Origin: UBA2279 sp034399355
GTDB lineage: Bacteria > Actinomycetota > Coriobacteriia > Anaerosomatales > Anaerosomataceae
NCBI GenBank assembly: GCA_034399355.1
Contig: JAXMMT010000023.1
Span: forward strand, 1-64,000
Reading direction: 5' to 3'
Length of the DNA: 64,000 nt
In this document: in pieces, positions 15,827-25,111 of the stretch
Layout of the letters: the number at the start of each line of letters is the position of its first letter
How positions within the stretch are numbered: the first letter of the stretch is position 1
Translations under genes and position numbers: made by a program
Notes under the pieces: model-generated
Told to the model about the DNA's origin: nothing
Databases searched by the model: none
What the model saw: the letters and a program-made list of their open reading frames with translations, nothing else

Positions 15827-17440
15827 TTAGTGAAACCGAGGGAACGAGAGTGAGGCGATGAAGCGTTGCTGGAACTCGGGGTCACCCGCGAGGTCTAGTG
15901 TCTCGACGTCTTCGGCGATCGCGGCTGCAGCCGTACGGGCCTCGCTGCCGAGAAGCGTCGCAACGGCGCCAGCGAGAGCGGTGTTCCCGACAAAGTGCAG
16001 GCGCCCGGCCCACTCGGGGGGGATCATCCCGATGCGCGCCAGCGCGCCTCCGCGAACGTGTAGACCGAAACCGCCCGCCACCACGACTTCATAGACGTCG
16101 CCGGCTACAAGACCGGCCGCCTCAAGAAGCATGTCGATCGCAGTACGAATGGCGCCCTTGGCGAGCTGTAGCTCGCGGACATCACGTTGGGTGAGCACGA
16201 CTTCCGCCGCCTCATCCACCGTGAACACCCGTTGATCACTCCGCTCGATCACACGCGACACCCAGGGCTCCCGCACACCATCGTCGATGCGTCCACTCGC
16301 GTCGAGCGCTCCAACATCAAGCATCGCCGCGATGAGATCGAGCAGTCCGCTGCCACAGATACCGCGCGCCGACTCCCCATCGATAGTGTCTGTCAGCAGA
16401 GCGTCGCCGAAGACTCGCACCCGTTCGATGGCCCCGGGCTCCGCGCGCATCCCCATCTCGATGCTCGCGCCCTCAAGCGCCGGTCCTGCAGCTGCCGAGG
16501 CGGCAAGCATCCGCCCGCCGGTGGCGAGGACGATCTCTCCGTTCGTCCCAAGGTCCATAAAGAGCGTGGACGTCCTGCGCTCGGCCAGATGCGTGACGAG
16601 CAACCCTGCAACGGTGTCTCCGCCGATGAACGCCGAGACGCCCGGCATGACGGTGACGGCAGCGTCGAACGCACGCAAGCCGAGGTCATGCGTGGTCGTG
16701 GCGACCGGGGCGACGGGTGCGCCGCCATATGGCGCGGCCGCTAACGGCGTCGTGTCATCGGCAAGCAACAGGGCACGCATGGCCGTGTTGCCGACGATCG
16801 AGAACTCGCGCACGTGTACAGGCATCGCGCCCACTCGAGCGACAAGAGCGAGCGCAAGGCGCTCGATCTCTTCCACGACCGCTGTCTGTAAGTCGTGCGT
16901 CGCACCATCGAGCGCAGCGGTCACGCGCGACATGACATCGGCGCCGAAGACGTGCTGTGGGTTAAGGGAAGAGACATGTGCGATCTCGTCACCATTGCGC
17001 AGGTCGACGAGCGCGAGGGCCAGCGTGGTCGTCCCTATGTCGACCGCAACACCAAGCAGCGGGTCCCGGGGATCGTCCGACACGATGCCGCGCACTGTGG
17101 GAGGCTCGACCTCGGGACGCGGCACCGCAGCATCCTCGACGATGCGGATGCGGCCAAGCGGAGGAGCGGATGAGACGTGCACGTCGCCGACTGCCCGCGC
17201 ACGGCATGCAAGTCGCACATCCGCGGCGATGTCCTCGGCGGACAACAGCATGCGTTCGTCGTCGGTCAGCGGGCTCACGGCTCCGCTCACGACGACCCGA
17301 CAGCGCCCGCAGCGACCGATGCCACCACACGGCGCGTCAACGCCGACGCCCGCTTCACGCGCAACGTCAAGCAGAAGCGAACCGGGAGGGACCATAGCGG
17401 TCACGCCTGAAGACTCAAAATGTACGGAGACATCGCTCAT
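15827..17440 (-). CDS. RACE-type reductive activator of corrinoid methyltransferases (ASKHA, DUF4445)
   Basis: The product is 537 residues. The N-terminus is a plant-type [2Fe-2S] domain with ligands C38, C44, C47 and C79 (APCGGIGRCGRC; LACRA). It is followed by a linker and the large ASKHA/RACE domain: GVAVDIGTTTLALALVD, FSIVGNTAMRALLL, MDLGTNGEI and ICGSGLLDLIAAM. Such proteins use ATP and low-potential electrons to bring inactive Co(II) corrinoid back to Co(I). It lies downstream of an MtaA-type methyltransferase and a corrinoid protein on the same strand, so it is likely their repair partner. The start codon has only a weak ribosome site. Confidence 0.92.
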   Translation of the reverse strand: MSDVSVHFESSGVTAMVPPGSLLLDVAREAGVGVDAPCGGIGRCGRCRVVVSGAVSPLTDDERMLLSAEDIAADVRLACRARAVGDVHVSSAPPLGRIRIVEDAAVPRPEVEPPTVRGIVSDDPRDPLLGVAVDIGTTTLALALVDLRNGDEIAHVSSLNPQHVFGADVMSRVTAALDGATHDLQTAVVEEIERLALALVARVGAMPVHVREFSIVGNTAMRALLLADDTTPLAAAPYGGAPVAPVATTTHDLGLRAFDAAVTVMPGVSAFIGGDTVAGLLVTHLAERRTSTLFMDLGTNGEIVLATGGRMLAASAAAGPALEGASIEMGMRAEPGAIERVRVFGDALLTDTIDGESARGICGSGLLDLIAAMLDVGALDASGRIDDGVREPWVSRVIERSDQRVFTVDEAAEVVLTQRDVRELQLAKGAIRTAIDMLLEAAGLVAGDVYEVVVAGGFGLHVRGGALARIGMIPPEWAGRLHFVGNTALAGAVATLLGSEARTAAAAIAEDVETLDLAGDPEFQQRFIASLSFPRFH

Positions 17441-17507
17441 GAGTGCACCAGGGGTCGATTGGCGGACAGCACTATCGTAGCCTCCACGGCCGTCGAGTGC
17501 GACGTCG

Positions 17508-18491
17508 TCATCGCGCGTGGACGGCCGAAGCCAGTGCCCTCACGTTCGCGATCGGCGCCGCCACCGGTATGCCGCACGCCGGCGCGACGATGTCGATGCC
17601 CCGGCTCACGAGCCCGTCAACGACGGATCGGATGCGCTCCGGCGACGAGTTCTGGAGCAACCGTGTGCTCACATTTCCCATGAACCGGCCATCCGGCCAC
17701 GACTCACTGATCTCGGACACGTCGAGGACCGACTCGAAGCTGAAGGCCGTCATAGGGATGACCGACACGCGCTCGATGATCGGCCGGACGTCACCGCAGA
17801 TGTGCAACACGACCTCCGCGTCAGCGTCGAGTACCGCCCGGGTCACGCGAGCGAGATACGGAGCAGCGAACGCCTCGAACCAGGTCGGACCGAGAATATC
17901 CCCGGTACCGCTCGGCTCGGCCACCATGACCAGCCTGGCACCGGCCCGCACCTGCGCCTGCGCGAAGTGCGCGACGACGTCCACCACGCGTTCGAGCGCG
18001 GCATGCACCGCCTCCGGATCCTCGCGCATCGCGCGGTACGCCACGCCGGGCTCGATGAGTGAGGTCAATAGGGAGACGGGGCCGATCACATTGCCGGTCA
18101 CGACACGATCGCGCGAGGCGACCGTCAGCACGCGAAGCGCCTCGAGAACGACGGGCATCCGCCCGGCGATCATGGGGTCCGGAAGTGGCAGATCCGCCAC
18201 CTCGGCGAGAGTCTGCGCAGCATAGCGCGTCACCAGCGGCTCGACCTCGATGCTGCCGAGGTCGACGCGCGCGCCCATCGCCTCGGCCTCTACCGTCATG
18301 CAGAAGGGCACGCCAACGTTGTCGAAGCCCGTGCTCTCAGCAATCCCGCACGAAACCGCGGCCATGACAGCGGGGTCGGTGTGCACTACACCTCGCTGGT
18401 AGCCGGCAGCGGCCATCACTTCGGCAGAGGAACACGTCATCATGCCGCCAGGACAGATGACGAGCGGCCTGGAGTGTCCCAACACGCTCAT
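17508..18491 (-). CDS. MtaA/UroD-family cobamide methyltransferase
   Basis: The product is 327 residues of the uroporphyrinogen decarboxylase superfamily. It has the zinc-binding set of MtaA/CmuA/MtbA methyltransferases rather than a decarboxylase: H230-x-C232 (HICGD) and C306 (APACGIP). These enzymes move methyl groups between a methylated corrinoid protein and a thiol or tetrahydrofolate-type acceptor. The ATG shares ATGA with the corrinoid gene stop, so the two are coupled. It contains GNVIGPVSLLTSLIEP, the usual GP.T block. No MtaB-type substrate methyltransferase is next to it. Confidence 0.9.
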   Translation of the reverse strand: MSVLGHSRPLVICPGGMMTCSSAEVMAAAGYQRGVVHTDPAVMAAVSCGIAESTGFDNVGVPFCMTVEAEAMGARVDLGSIEVEPLVTRYAAQTLAEVADLPLPDPMIAGRMPVVLEALRVLTVASRDRVVTGNVIGPVSLLTSLIEPGVAYRAMREDPEAVHAALERVVDVVAHFAQAQVRAGARLVMVAEPSGTGDILGPTWFEAFAAPYLARVTRAVLDADAEVVLHICGDVRPIIERVSVIPMTAFSFESVLDVSEISESWPDGRFMGNVSTRLLQNSSPERIRSVVDGLVSRGIDIVAPACGIPVAAPIANVRALASAVHAR

Positions 18492-19153
18492 ACACGCACC
18501 GTCGCCAGTTCGCGGACGATGCGCATGGCCGCTGCAGCATCGGTGCCGTAGGCATCCGCACCGATCTCACGAGCGAAGCCCGCCGAGACGGGCGCGCCGC
18601 CTACAATCACACGTACCCGATCGCGAAGCCCGCGATCCTCCAGCAAGTCGACGACATCGCGCATCCGCGCCATCGTCGTGGTCATAAGGGTCGACATGGC
18701 GATGACATCCGCCTGTTGTGACTCTGCCGCATCTACGAACGCTTCGACGCCGACGCTTCGACCGAGGTCGATGACGGTGAAACCGGATGCCTCCAACATC
18801 GCCTTGACCAGATTCTTGCCGATGTCGTGCGTGTCGCCCTCGACGACGCCGATGACGATCTTCGCCTTGTCGAGTCTCTCAGACTCTGCTTGCTGGAGAT
18901 GGGGGCGCAAGACTTCCAGACCCGCGTACATGGCGTCCGAACACAGCAGCAGTTCGGGGATGAAGTACTCCCTTCGTTCGAACCGTTCATTGACGTACGC
19001 CATTCCCCGGTTCAGACCGCGCTCGATCGCCTCATACGCAGTGGCTCCTGCATCCAGAGCGGCATGCGCGGCCACTTCGGCGGCACCCGCGTCCATCTCC
19101 AAGACGGATGCCGCAAGCGCCTCAAAAGCCTCTTCAATACCCACGTCCTTCAC
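18488..19153 (-). CDS. corrinoid (B12-binding) protein of a methyltransferase system
   Basis: The product is about 221 residues with an N-terminal helical cap domain (about 1-90) and a Rossmann B12 domain carrying GDTHDIGKN. The D107-x-H109-x-x-G112 motif has H109 as the cobalt ligand. AMSTLMTTTM and IVGGAPVS are the usual later blocks. GTG 19153 with GGGAGG at 4 bases is preferred, although an ATG at 19189 is in frame. It leads the operon corrinoid protein - MtaA - RACE. The cap size fits MtaC/MtbC-type proteins. Confidence 0.92.
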   Translation of the reverse strand: MKDVGIEEAFEALAASVLEMDAGAAEVAAHAALDAGATAYEAIERGLNRGMAYVNERFERREYFIPELLLCSDAMYAGLEVLRPHLQQAESERLDKAKIVIGVVEGDTHDIGKNLVKAMLEASGFTVIDLGRSVGVEAFVDAAESQQADVIAMSTLMTTTMARMRDVVDLLEDRGLRDRVRVIVGGAPVSAGFAREIGADAYGTDAAAAMRIVRELATVRV

Positions 19154-19286
19154 GCAACCTCCCGAGAGGATCGACTGTGCAATCATCATCTTTCGTTATA
19201 GTTGCATTCCTATTCCCTTATTGCTAGTGTCCAAACTCAGTCCGCTTCGCGGGCATGTCATGACGCAAGGACAAGGGAGGATCTGC

Positions 19287-20612
19287 ATGCGTATCACACA
19301 CAGAGCGCTCATCTCGTCCATGGTCGCGGTGAGCCTGCTGGGCACCATGTTGCTGGGTGCCGGCTGCTCGAAGACCGAGGACGAGGCTGAGACAACTACC
19401 AGCGAGACCACTGAGCTTTCCGGAACCATCCGCTTCGCGACCTGGGGCTCGGAGTCGGAGATCGAGACGAACAGGGACGTCATCGCCGCGTTCGAGGAAG
19501 CGAACCCGAACTGCACCGTAGAGCTCGAGTACATCCCTGCGGACTACGAGACCAAGATCGATACACTGATCGCCGGAGGAGCAGCGCCGGATGTCATCTA
19601 CGGGCACCCCTATCAGCTGCGCAAGTGGTATGCGCTCGGCGCGCTCACCGATCTCACCGACCTCTATGAAACGAAAGGCTTCAACGACGACTCCGTCTAC
19701 AACACCTCGTTCTACAAGAACTTCGAGTACGAGGGCGACAAGGTCGGCACGATCAACGGCCAGGACATCATCTTGCTCTACTACAACAAGGCACTCTTCG
19801 ATGCAGCTGGCGTGGAGTACCCTTCTGAGACTTGGACCTGGGACGACTTCATCGCTGCCGCACAGAAGCTGACCATCACCGAGAACAGTAAGACCACGCA
19901 GTACGGTGTCTCACTCGGCGCCAACTACACCGTGGCTGAAGTCTTTATCTGGAGTCATGGCGGCGCCATCGTCGATGACACCTATGCGAACGACGCAGAG
20001 ATCGTCGTGGATAGCCCCGAGACGGTGACCGCCCTACAGCTGATGCAAGACATCGTCAACGAGTACAAGATCTCGCCCACACCTGAGTCTGCAGGCGTCT
20101 TCGGCGGCTCGTTCGAGGCGGGCAACGTCGCCATGAAGTTCGATGGTGCGTGGGCGCCGGTCTTTCTCAAGGACGTCGAGGGTCTGGACTGGGACATGAT
20201 CGTCGTCCCAAAGGGACCTGAAGGCCGCAGGACCGCCGTCCTCTACGCAGGCTACGGCGTCTACAAGGACAGCGAGAACCCCAAGCTTGCCGAGGAGTTC
20301 GCAGCCTTCATGCAGTCCTACGACGGTCAGAAGATCCTTGCCGAGACAGGCCTGATCACCGTCATCCACAAGGACATCTCCGAGGCGCCCGAGGTGCTCG
20401 GTGCACCCGGCATGCCTCCCGGAAACGCGTACCGTATCTCCGGCGTCGCAGACGCCACGTGGCGTGACGCAGCTCCCCTGTGGTGGCACGAAGCGCTCGA
20501 CAAGGGCTTCACCCCCGAACTCCAGGCACTGCTGAACGGCAGCCAGGATGCTCAGACAACGGCCGCGAACATGCAGAAGCTGATGAGCGGGATCCGTGAC
20601 CAGAACCAGTGA
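19287..20612 (+). CDS. ABC importer substrate-binding lipoprotein (MalE/UgpB type)
   Basis: The product is 441 residues. It has a signal peptide with lipobox LLGAGC (C27), a Thr/Glu-rich spacer, then the family 1 extracellular solute-binding fold: GTIRFATWGSESEIETNRDVIAAFEEANP, a hinge with LLYYNKALFDAAGVEYP, and GNVAMKFDGAWAP. ATG 19287 has AAGGGAGG at 6 bases; the open frame to the left is not real. Family members bind oligosaccharides, polyols or glycerol phosphodiesters. It heads an operon with two permeases, an MtaA-like protein, a Cys-rich protein and the ATPase, divergent from the corrinoid operon. Confidence 0.92.
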   Translation: MRITHRALISSMVAVSLLGTMLLGAGCSKTEDEAETTTSETTELSGTIRFATWGSESEIETNRDVIAAFEEANPNCTVELEYIPADYETKIDTLIAGGAAPDVIYGHPYQLRKWYALGALTDLTDLYETKGFNDDSVYNTSFYKNFEYEGDKVGTINGQDIILLYYNKALFDAAGVEYPSETWTWDDFIAAAQKLTITENSKTTQYGVSLGANYTVAEVFIWSHGGAIVDDTYANDAEIVVDSPETVTALQLMQDIVNEYKISPTPESAGVFGGSFEAGNVAMKFDGAWAPVFLKDVEGLDWDMIVVPKGPEGRRTAVLYAGYGVYKDSENPKLAEEFAAFMQSYDGQKILAETGLITVIHKDISEAPEVLGAPGMPPGNAYRISGVADATWRDAAPLWWHEALDKGFTPELQALLNGSQDAQTTAANMQKLMSGIRDQNQ

Positions 20613-21579
20613 CAACACGCTCCTGCCGGGGAGTGATGCGAGGCGGTCCGGCCATGTGCCGGGCCGCCTCCGCTCGCGTCTGCGAAAGCGCCTAGACGCC
20701 CCGGACAAAGGCGCGTTCTGGCTCTACGCCTCTCCCTGGATCGTCGGTTTCGCCATCTTCAGCGTCTACCCGATCGTCTACTCGCTGTTCCTCGCCTTCA
20801 ACGAGTGGAACATCATCGGCGACAAGGTGTGGGTCGGCACGGAGAACTTCGAGACCATGGTCGCCGACCCGCTCTTCTGGCAGTCGTTGAAGGTCACCGG
20901 GGTCTATACGCTGTTCGCCGTCCCGCTCGGCGTGATCATGGCCCTCGCCCTGGCCATGCTGCTCAATCAGCGGGTCCGCGGCGTGAACATCTTCCGCACA
21001 ATCTTCTACATCCCGTCGGTGATATCCGGCGTTGCCGCAGCGATGCTGTGGGCGTGGATCTTCAATCCCGAGTTCGGCGTCATGAACGCCGGATTGGGGC
21101 TTCTCGGCATAGAGGGCCCTAAATGGCTCTTCGCACAGGAGTGGGTCATCCCCGCCCTCGTGATCATGAGCCTGTGGTCGGTCGGAGGGAGCATGATCAT
21201 CTATCTCGCCGCGCTCCAGGGAGTACCGACCGAGCTCTACGAGGCCGCGCGCGTGGACGGGGCTGGCTGGTGGAGCCGCTTCTGGCATGTGACGCTCCCG
21301 CAGATATCGCCGGTCATCTTCTTCACGCTCATAACCGGCATGATCAACACGTTCCAGACCTTCACACAGGCATATGTGATGACCAACGGCGGACCGCAGA
21401 ACGCAAGCCTGTTCTTCGGCCTGTACCTGTACAACAACGCGTTCCGCTATCTGAAGATGGGCTACGCGTCGGCGCTCGCCTGGACGCTGCTGCTCATCGT
21501 CCTCCTGCTCACGCTGGTCGTGTTCGTCACCGCTCGTTTCTGGGTGCACTACGACACCGACGCCACGGGAGGCTGGTGA
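20596..21579 (+). CDS. ABC importer permease, MalF/UgpA type
   Basis: The product is 327 residues with six predicted helices, after an N-terminal hydrophilic segment of about 40 residues. The EAA loop YEAARVDGAGWWSRFWHVTLPQI contacts the ATPase. FLAFNEWNIIGDKVWVG is the typical MalF-like periplasmic start. The start is a GTG overlapping the substrate-binding gene by 17 bases. Sugar-type importers of this class work with MalG-type permeases, as seen next. Confidence 0.92.
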   Translation: MTRTSDNTLLPGSDARRSGHVPGRLRSRLRKRLDAPDKGAFWLYASPWIVGFAIFSVYPIVYSLFLAFNEWNIIGDKVWVGTENFETMVADPLFWQSLKVTGVYTLFAVPLGVIMALALAMLLNQRVRGVNIFRTIFYIPSVISGVAAAMLWAWIFNPEFGVMNAGLGLLGIEGPKWLFAQEWVIPALVIMSLWSVGGSMIIYLAALQGVPTELYEAARVDGAGWWSRFWHVTLPQISPVIFFTLITGMINTFQTFTQAYVMTNGGPQNASLFFGLYLYNNAFRYLKMGYASALAWTLLLIVLLLTLVVFVTARFWVHYDTDATGGW

Positions 21580-21582
21580 GCG

Positions 21583-22443
21583 GTGAAGACACTTGCATCA
21601 ACGCGCAAGCGCCATCGCCTCGCGATGATCTCGACCTACGTGGCCATCGGTATCGGCTGCGTCTTCATGCTCATGCCGTTCCTCTGGATGCTCTCCACCA
21701 GCCTCAAGCAGCCCGGGCAGGTGTTCGCCTACCCTATCGAGTGGCTGCCTGACCCCGTGAAATGGGAGAACTACCTCTACGTCACGATAAAGTGGCCGTT
21801 CTTCCGCTACATGCTCAACAGCGCGCTGGTAGCCGGCCTGACCATCCTCGGCAGCCTGATCTCATGCTCACTCGTGGCCTACGCGTTCTCCCGACTCAAA
21901 TCAAAGATGAGCAAGCCACTGTTCCTGCTCATGCTGTCAACGATGATGCTCCCGGGACAGGTCACGGTCATCCCAATCTTCATCCTGTTCAGAAACCTCG
22001 GCTGGATCGACAGTTTCGCCGCATTGACGGTCCCGGCCTTCTTTGGCACACCGTTCTACATCTTCCTGCTGCGACAGTTCTTCATGACGGTGCCGAGAGA
22101 ACTCGAGGATGCCGCGCGCATCGACGGGTGTGGCACTTGGGGTGTCTTCCACCACGTCGTCTTACCGATGGCCAAACCTGCGCTCGCGGCAGTCGCCGTC
22201 TTCGCCTTCATGGCATCGTGGAACGACTTCTACGGCCCACTTATCTTCCTGTCTTCGGAAAGCAAGCGCACTGCCGCACTAGCGCTCGCGATCTTCAACA
22301 GCGCCGCCTCCGACTACTCGGGCAACCAGATGCATTGGGCGATGGCAGCCGCGACGCTGACGATCATCCCGACACTAATCGTCTTCTACTACGCCCAGCG
22401 CTTCTTCGTGCAGGGCATCGTCTTCAAGGGAGTCGAGAAATAG
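21583..22443 (+). CDS. ABC importer permease, MalG/UgpE type
   Basis: The product is 286 residues with six predicted helices and the EAA loop LEDAARIDGCGTWGVFHHVVLPMAKPAL. FLWMLSTSLKQPGQVFAYPIEWLP near the N-terminus is typical of MalG relatives. The GTG start comes 3 bases after the first permease stop. The C-terminus ends FFVQGIVFKGVEK, the usual QG(I/L)..GAVK end. It pairs with the upstream permease. Confidence 0.92.
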   Translation: MKTLASTRKRHRLAMISTYVAIGIGCVFMLMPFLWMLSTSLKQPGQVFAYPIEWLPDPVKWENYLYVTIKWPFFRYMLNSALVAGLTILGSLISCSLVAYAFSRLKSKMSKPLFLLMLSTMMLPGQVTVIPIFILFRNLGWIDSFAALTVPAFFGTPFYIFLLRQFFMTVPRELEDAARIDGCGTWGVFHHVVLPMAKPALAAVAVFAFMASWNDFYGPLIFLSSESKRTAALALAIFNSAASDYSGNQMHWAMAAATLTIIPTLIVFYYAQRFFVQGIVFKGVEK

Positions 22444-23442
22444 GTGCCGCGACTCATCGACATCGTGCGCTCTGCCGAGACCCTCCCGGTCTTCCCTATC
22501 GGTGGTCCCTGCCGATGGCCAACCGCATCCGGCGCCGAGAACGAATGGGGCGCTCCTGAGTGGCTGCTGGCACACGCTGACTCGTGGAACTCGGCGTTCA
22601 TCCTCACTGGCATCGACGACACCACAATGTGCGCAGCGATGGCAGGTCCCACACCCGAAGGCGTCTATGCGCGCGAGCACTATCGGCAGCACCCGATCAC
22701 CGACATCGGCGCGTTGCGCGTTCCTGAGCCGCACGATGACGCACACCTCGCGCCATCACTGGCGACCCTCGCGGCGGTGGCCGGACGCGGTCACCCCGTC
22801 CTTGCCTCGGTGTGGGGACCGCTCACCATCGCGGCGACACTGATGGGCGTCGACTACTTTCTGCGCACCGCCCTGCAGGATCCGATGCTCCTTGACGAAA
22901 TTATCGGTTTCGCGTCGACCGCGGTCGCCCACTACGTGGACGCGGCACTCGGAACCGGCGCAGACTACTTGTGGGTCGCCGAACCGCTCGCGGCACTCTT
23001 CAGTCCCACGTTGTTCGCAAGGCACGGGGACGAGCGGCTCACAGACATCGTGAACATTGCGACCTCCCACGAAACCGAATGCGTGCTGCATGTGTGCGGA
23101 GACACCTCGCACCTCACCGAGTTACTCACGGCCACCGGGGCGGCCGGGCTGTCAGTAGATGCGGCCGTCAACCTTGTCGATACCGCGAAGCACTCGGGCC
23201 CCAACGTAGTCATCATGGGCAACCTGTGGCCGATGGACCTCCTCTCGAAGTCGCCGGAGGAGATCGCTGAGGCGACCCGTCGCATGGTCGACTCGATGGC
23301 CGGACGCGCCTACATAGCCGCCACTGGATGCAGCTGTCCTGTCGGCACGCCCGTCGAAAACCTTGCGGCGTTCATCGACACTGCCCGCCGCTACCCTGGA
23401 CTCAGAGCTGCACCAAACGCCATCAAAAGGAGCCTCGTGTGA
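22444..23442 (+). CDS. MtaA/UroD-family methyltransferase inside the ABC importer operon
   Basis: The product is 332 residues of the same family as 17508-18491. The zinc set is complete: H216-x-C218 (HVCGD) and C296/C298 (TGCSCPVGTP). GPLTIAATLMG is the GP.T block. The GTG directly follows the permease stop with no gap, so it is part of the importer operon. A methyltransferase between a permease and an ATPase is unusual and suggests that the imported compound is a methyl donor, or that its methyl group is handled here. Substrate is unknown. Confidence 0.88.
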   Translation: MPRLIDIVRSAETLPVFPIGGPCRWPTASGAENEWGAPEWLLAHADSWNSAFILTGIDDTTMCAAMAGPTPEGVYAREHYRQHPITDIGALRVPEPHDDAHLAPSLATLAAVAGRGHPVLASVWGPLTIAATLMGVDYFLRTALQDPMLLDEIIGFASTAVAHYVDAALGTGADYLWVAEPLAALFSPTLFARHGDERLTDIVNIATSHETECVLHVCGDTSHLTELLTATGAAGLSVDAAVNLVDTAKHSGPNVVIMGNLWPMDLLSKSPEEIAEATRRMVDSMAGRAYIAATGCSCPVGTPVENLAAFIDTARRYPGLRAAPNAIKRSLV

Positions 23443-23888
23443 GCGACGATAACGCCCTTCAGCAGCGAATCGACGAACTCGTCTCGGCGGCCATCGAACG
23501 CTATCTGCATGATGGACGCCACTGCTCGGAGATGACGTTCGTAACACCATGCCGGTGCTTCGACCCTGCGTTCGACGCCGACCTTATTCGGATTGCGAAC
23601 CCGTTCGGGGGCGGCATCGCCGAGCGAGACGATTTGTGCGGCGCCGTAGTCGGAGGCTGCATGGCCATCGGCTACTTCTTCGGGCGGCGGGACGAGGACC
23701 AGGACCAGGAGCGCTCCTGGCGTCTGGCACGCGAGTACTACGACTGGTTCAAGGCCGAGATGGGCTTCCTCTACTGCCGAGACAAGACCACCTGTGCGCA
23801 TAACTGGGACCTTCACCAGGGCTGCGCACCGGTGGTCGAATTCGCGATGCGACACGTGATCGAAGTACTGACTGAGGAGGGAGCGTAA
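23439..23888 (+). CDS. Cys-rich redox protein, C_GCAxxG_C_C family-like
   Basis: The product is 149 residues with at least eight Cys: C29, C38, C40, C67, C74, C113, C119 and C129. PFGGGIAERDDLCGAVVGGCMAIGYFFG matches the C_GCAxxG_C_C core, thought to bind a redox cofactor. The start is GTG 23439 with AAAAGGAG at 5 bases, overlapping the methyltransferase stop, and the stop overlaps the ATPase ATG by 1 base. It probably supplies electrons or binds metal for the methyltransferase. The role is inferred. Confidence 0.75.
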   Translation: MSDDNALQQRIDELVSAAIERYLHDGRHCSEMTFVTPCRCFDPAFDADLIRIANPFGGGIAERDDLCGAVVGGCMAIGYFFGRRDEDQDQERSWRLAREYYDWFKAEMGFLYCRDKTTCAHNWDLHQGCAPVVEFAMRHVIEVLTEEGA

Positions 23889-25111
23889 TGGCCTCGGTAG
23901 AACTGACCGGCGTGACGAAGCTGTTCGGCGAATACGCCGCCGTTGACGACGTCTCCCTACGCATCGAGGATGGATCGTTCACGGTACTGGTGGGGCCGTC
24001 CGGCTGCGGCAAGACGACAACGCTCCGGATGGTCGCGGGACTCGAGGAGCTGACCGCCGGACAGATTCGCATCGGCGACCAGGATGTCAGCGACACGCCG
24101 CCCGCCAACCGTGACATCGCTATGGTCTTCCAAAACTACGCGCTCTACCCGCACATGACCGTGCGCGACAATATGGGCTTTGGTCTGAAGCTGCGCAAGA
24201 CACCACGGCCGGAAATCACGCGGCGCATCGACGAGGTCGCCGAGATGCTCGGGTTGGGCGACCTGCTCGACCGGAAGCCCCGGCAGCTGTCGGGCGGGCA
24301 GCGGCAGCGTGTCGCGCTCGGCCGGGCAATCGCCCGGCGTCCAGCGGTCTTTCTGATGGACGAGCCGCTCTCCAACCTCGACGCGAAGCTACGTGCCCAG
24401 ACCAGGGCCGAACTTGTCCGCATTCACCGCGAGCTTGGCGCGACCTTCATCTACGTGACCCACGACCAGGTCGAGGCGATGACCATGGGACAACAGGCCG
24501 TGGTCATGGACAGCGGACGCGTCCAGCAAGCCGCTTCTCCCCGCGACGTGTACCTGTACCCTCAGAACATCTTCGTCGCCGGCTTCGTCGGGAGCCCGCC
24601 GATGAACCTAGTCAAGGTCGGGGTCTCAACCAACGGAGACGGACGAGCCGTTCTCGACCTCGGCGCCGACGACCGGGTACACGTCTCCAGAGAGCTCTCC
24701 GAACAGCTTCGCCCACACGTGGGCGACAGCGTCACGTTCGGCGTGCGGCCCGAGCACATCAAACTCTCTGCCGACAGCGAGGGCTTACGCTATCACGTCG
24801 AGATGGTAGAGCTGCTCGGACACGACACGCTGCTGCACCTCTCCGGTGTCGGCGCTCCACTCCTAGCCCGTGTCGACTCGCGCTATGCGCCATCGCCCGG
24901 CGAAGAGCTGAGAGTCGACTTCGACTACGACCACGTGAGTGTGTTCCACCCGGATACGGGTCTCAGCATCCGCAGCGACGCACCACCTCTCATAGCGGCA
25001 GGGTCGACCGAGCCGGAAGGGACCCTGACGGCCACGTCTCCCGGCTCGAATCGGACGGTGCTATATGCTATCGATTCAGCGACCGGTACCACCCTCGTGA
25101 CTCGACCATGA
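23888..25111 (+). CDS. ABC importer ATPase, MalK/UgpC type
   Basis: The product is 407 residues. Walker A GPSGCGKTTT (near 37-46), Q-loop VFQNYALYPHMTV, signature LSGGQRQRVALGRAI, Walker B VFLMDEPLSNLDAKL and the switch TFIYVTHDQ are all intact. A C-terminal regulatory (TOBE/OB) domain follows, about 240-360, with FGVRPEHIKL. It completes the importer of 19287-22443. The last 44 bases overlap the convergent gene on the other strand. ATPases of this class serve several sugar importers. Confidence 0.94.
   Translation: MASVELTGVTKLFGEYAAVDDVSLRIEDGSFTVLVGPSGCGKTTTLRMVAGLEELTAGQIRIGDQDVSDTPPANRDIAMVFQNYALYPHMTVRDNMGFGLKLRKTPRPEITRRIDEVAEMLGLGDLLDRKPRQLSGGQRQRVALGRAIARRPAVFLMDEPLSNLDAKLRAQTRAELVRIHRELGATFIYVTHDQVEAMTMGQQAVVMDSGRVQQAASPRDVYLYPQNIFVAGFVGSPPMNLVKVGVSTNGDGRAVLDLGADDRVHVSRELSEQLRPHVGDSVTFGVRPEHIKLSADSEGLRYHVEMVELLGHDTLLHLSGVGAPLLARVDSRYAPSPGEELRVDFDYDHVSVFHPDTGLSIRSDAPPLIAAGSTEPEGTLTATSPGSNRTVLYAIDSATGTTLVTRP

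Noticed and set aside
18678..19286. Long upstream part of the plus-strand frame that contains the ABC binding protein
   Set aside because: It is a shadow of the corrinoid protein gene on the other strand; the signal peptide and ribosome site put the start at 19287.
17508..23442. True uroporphyrinogen decarboxylase (heme pathway) for the two UroD-family genes
   Set aside because: Both have the HxC...C zinc set of methyltransferases and sit with corrinoid or transporter genes, not heme genes.
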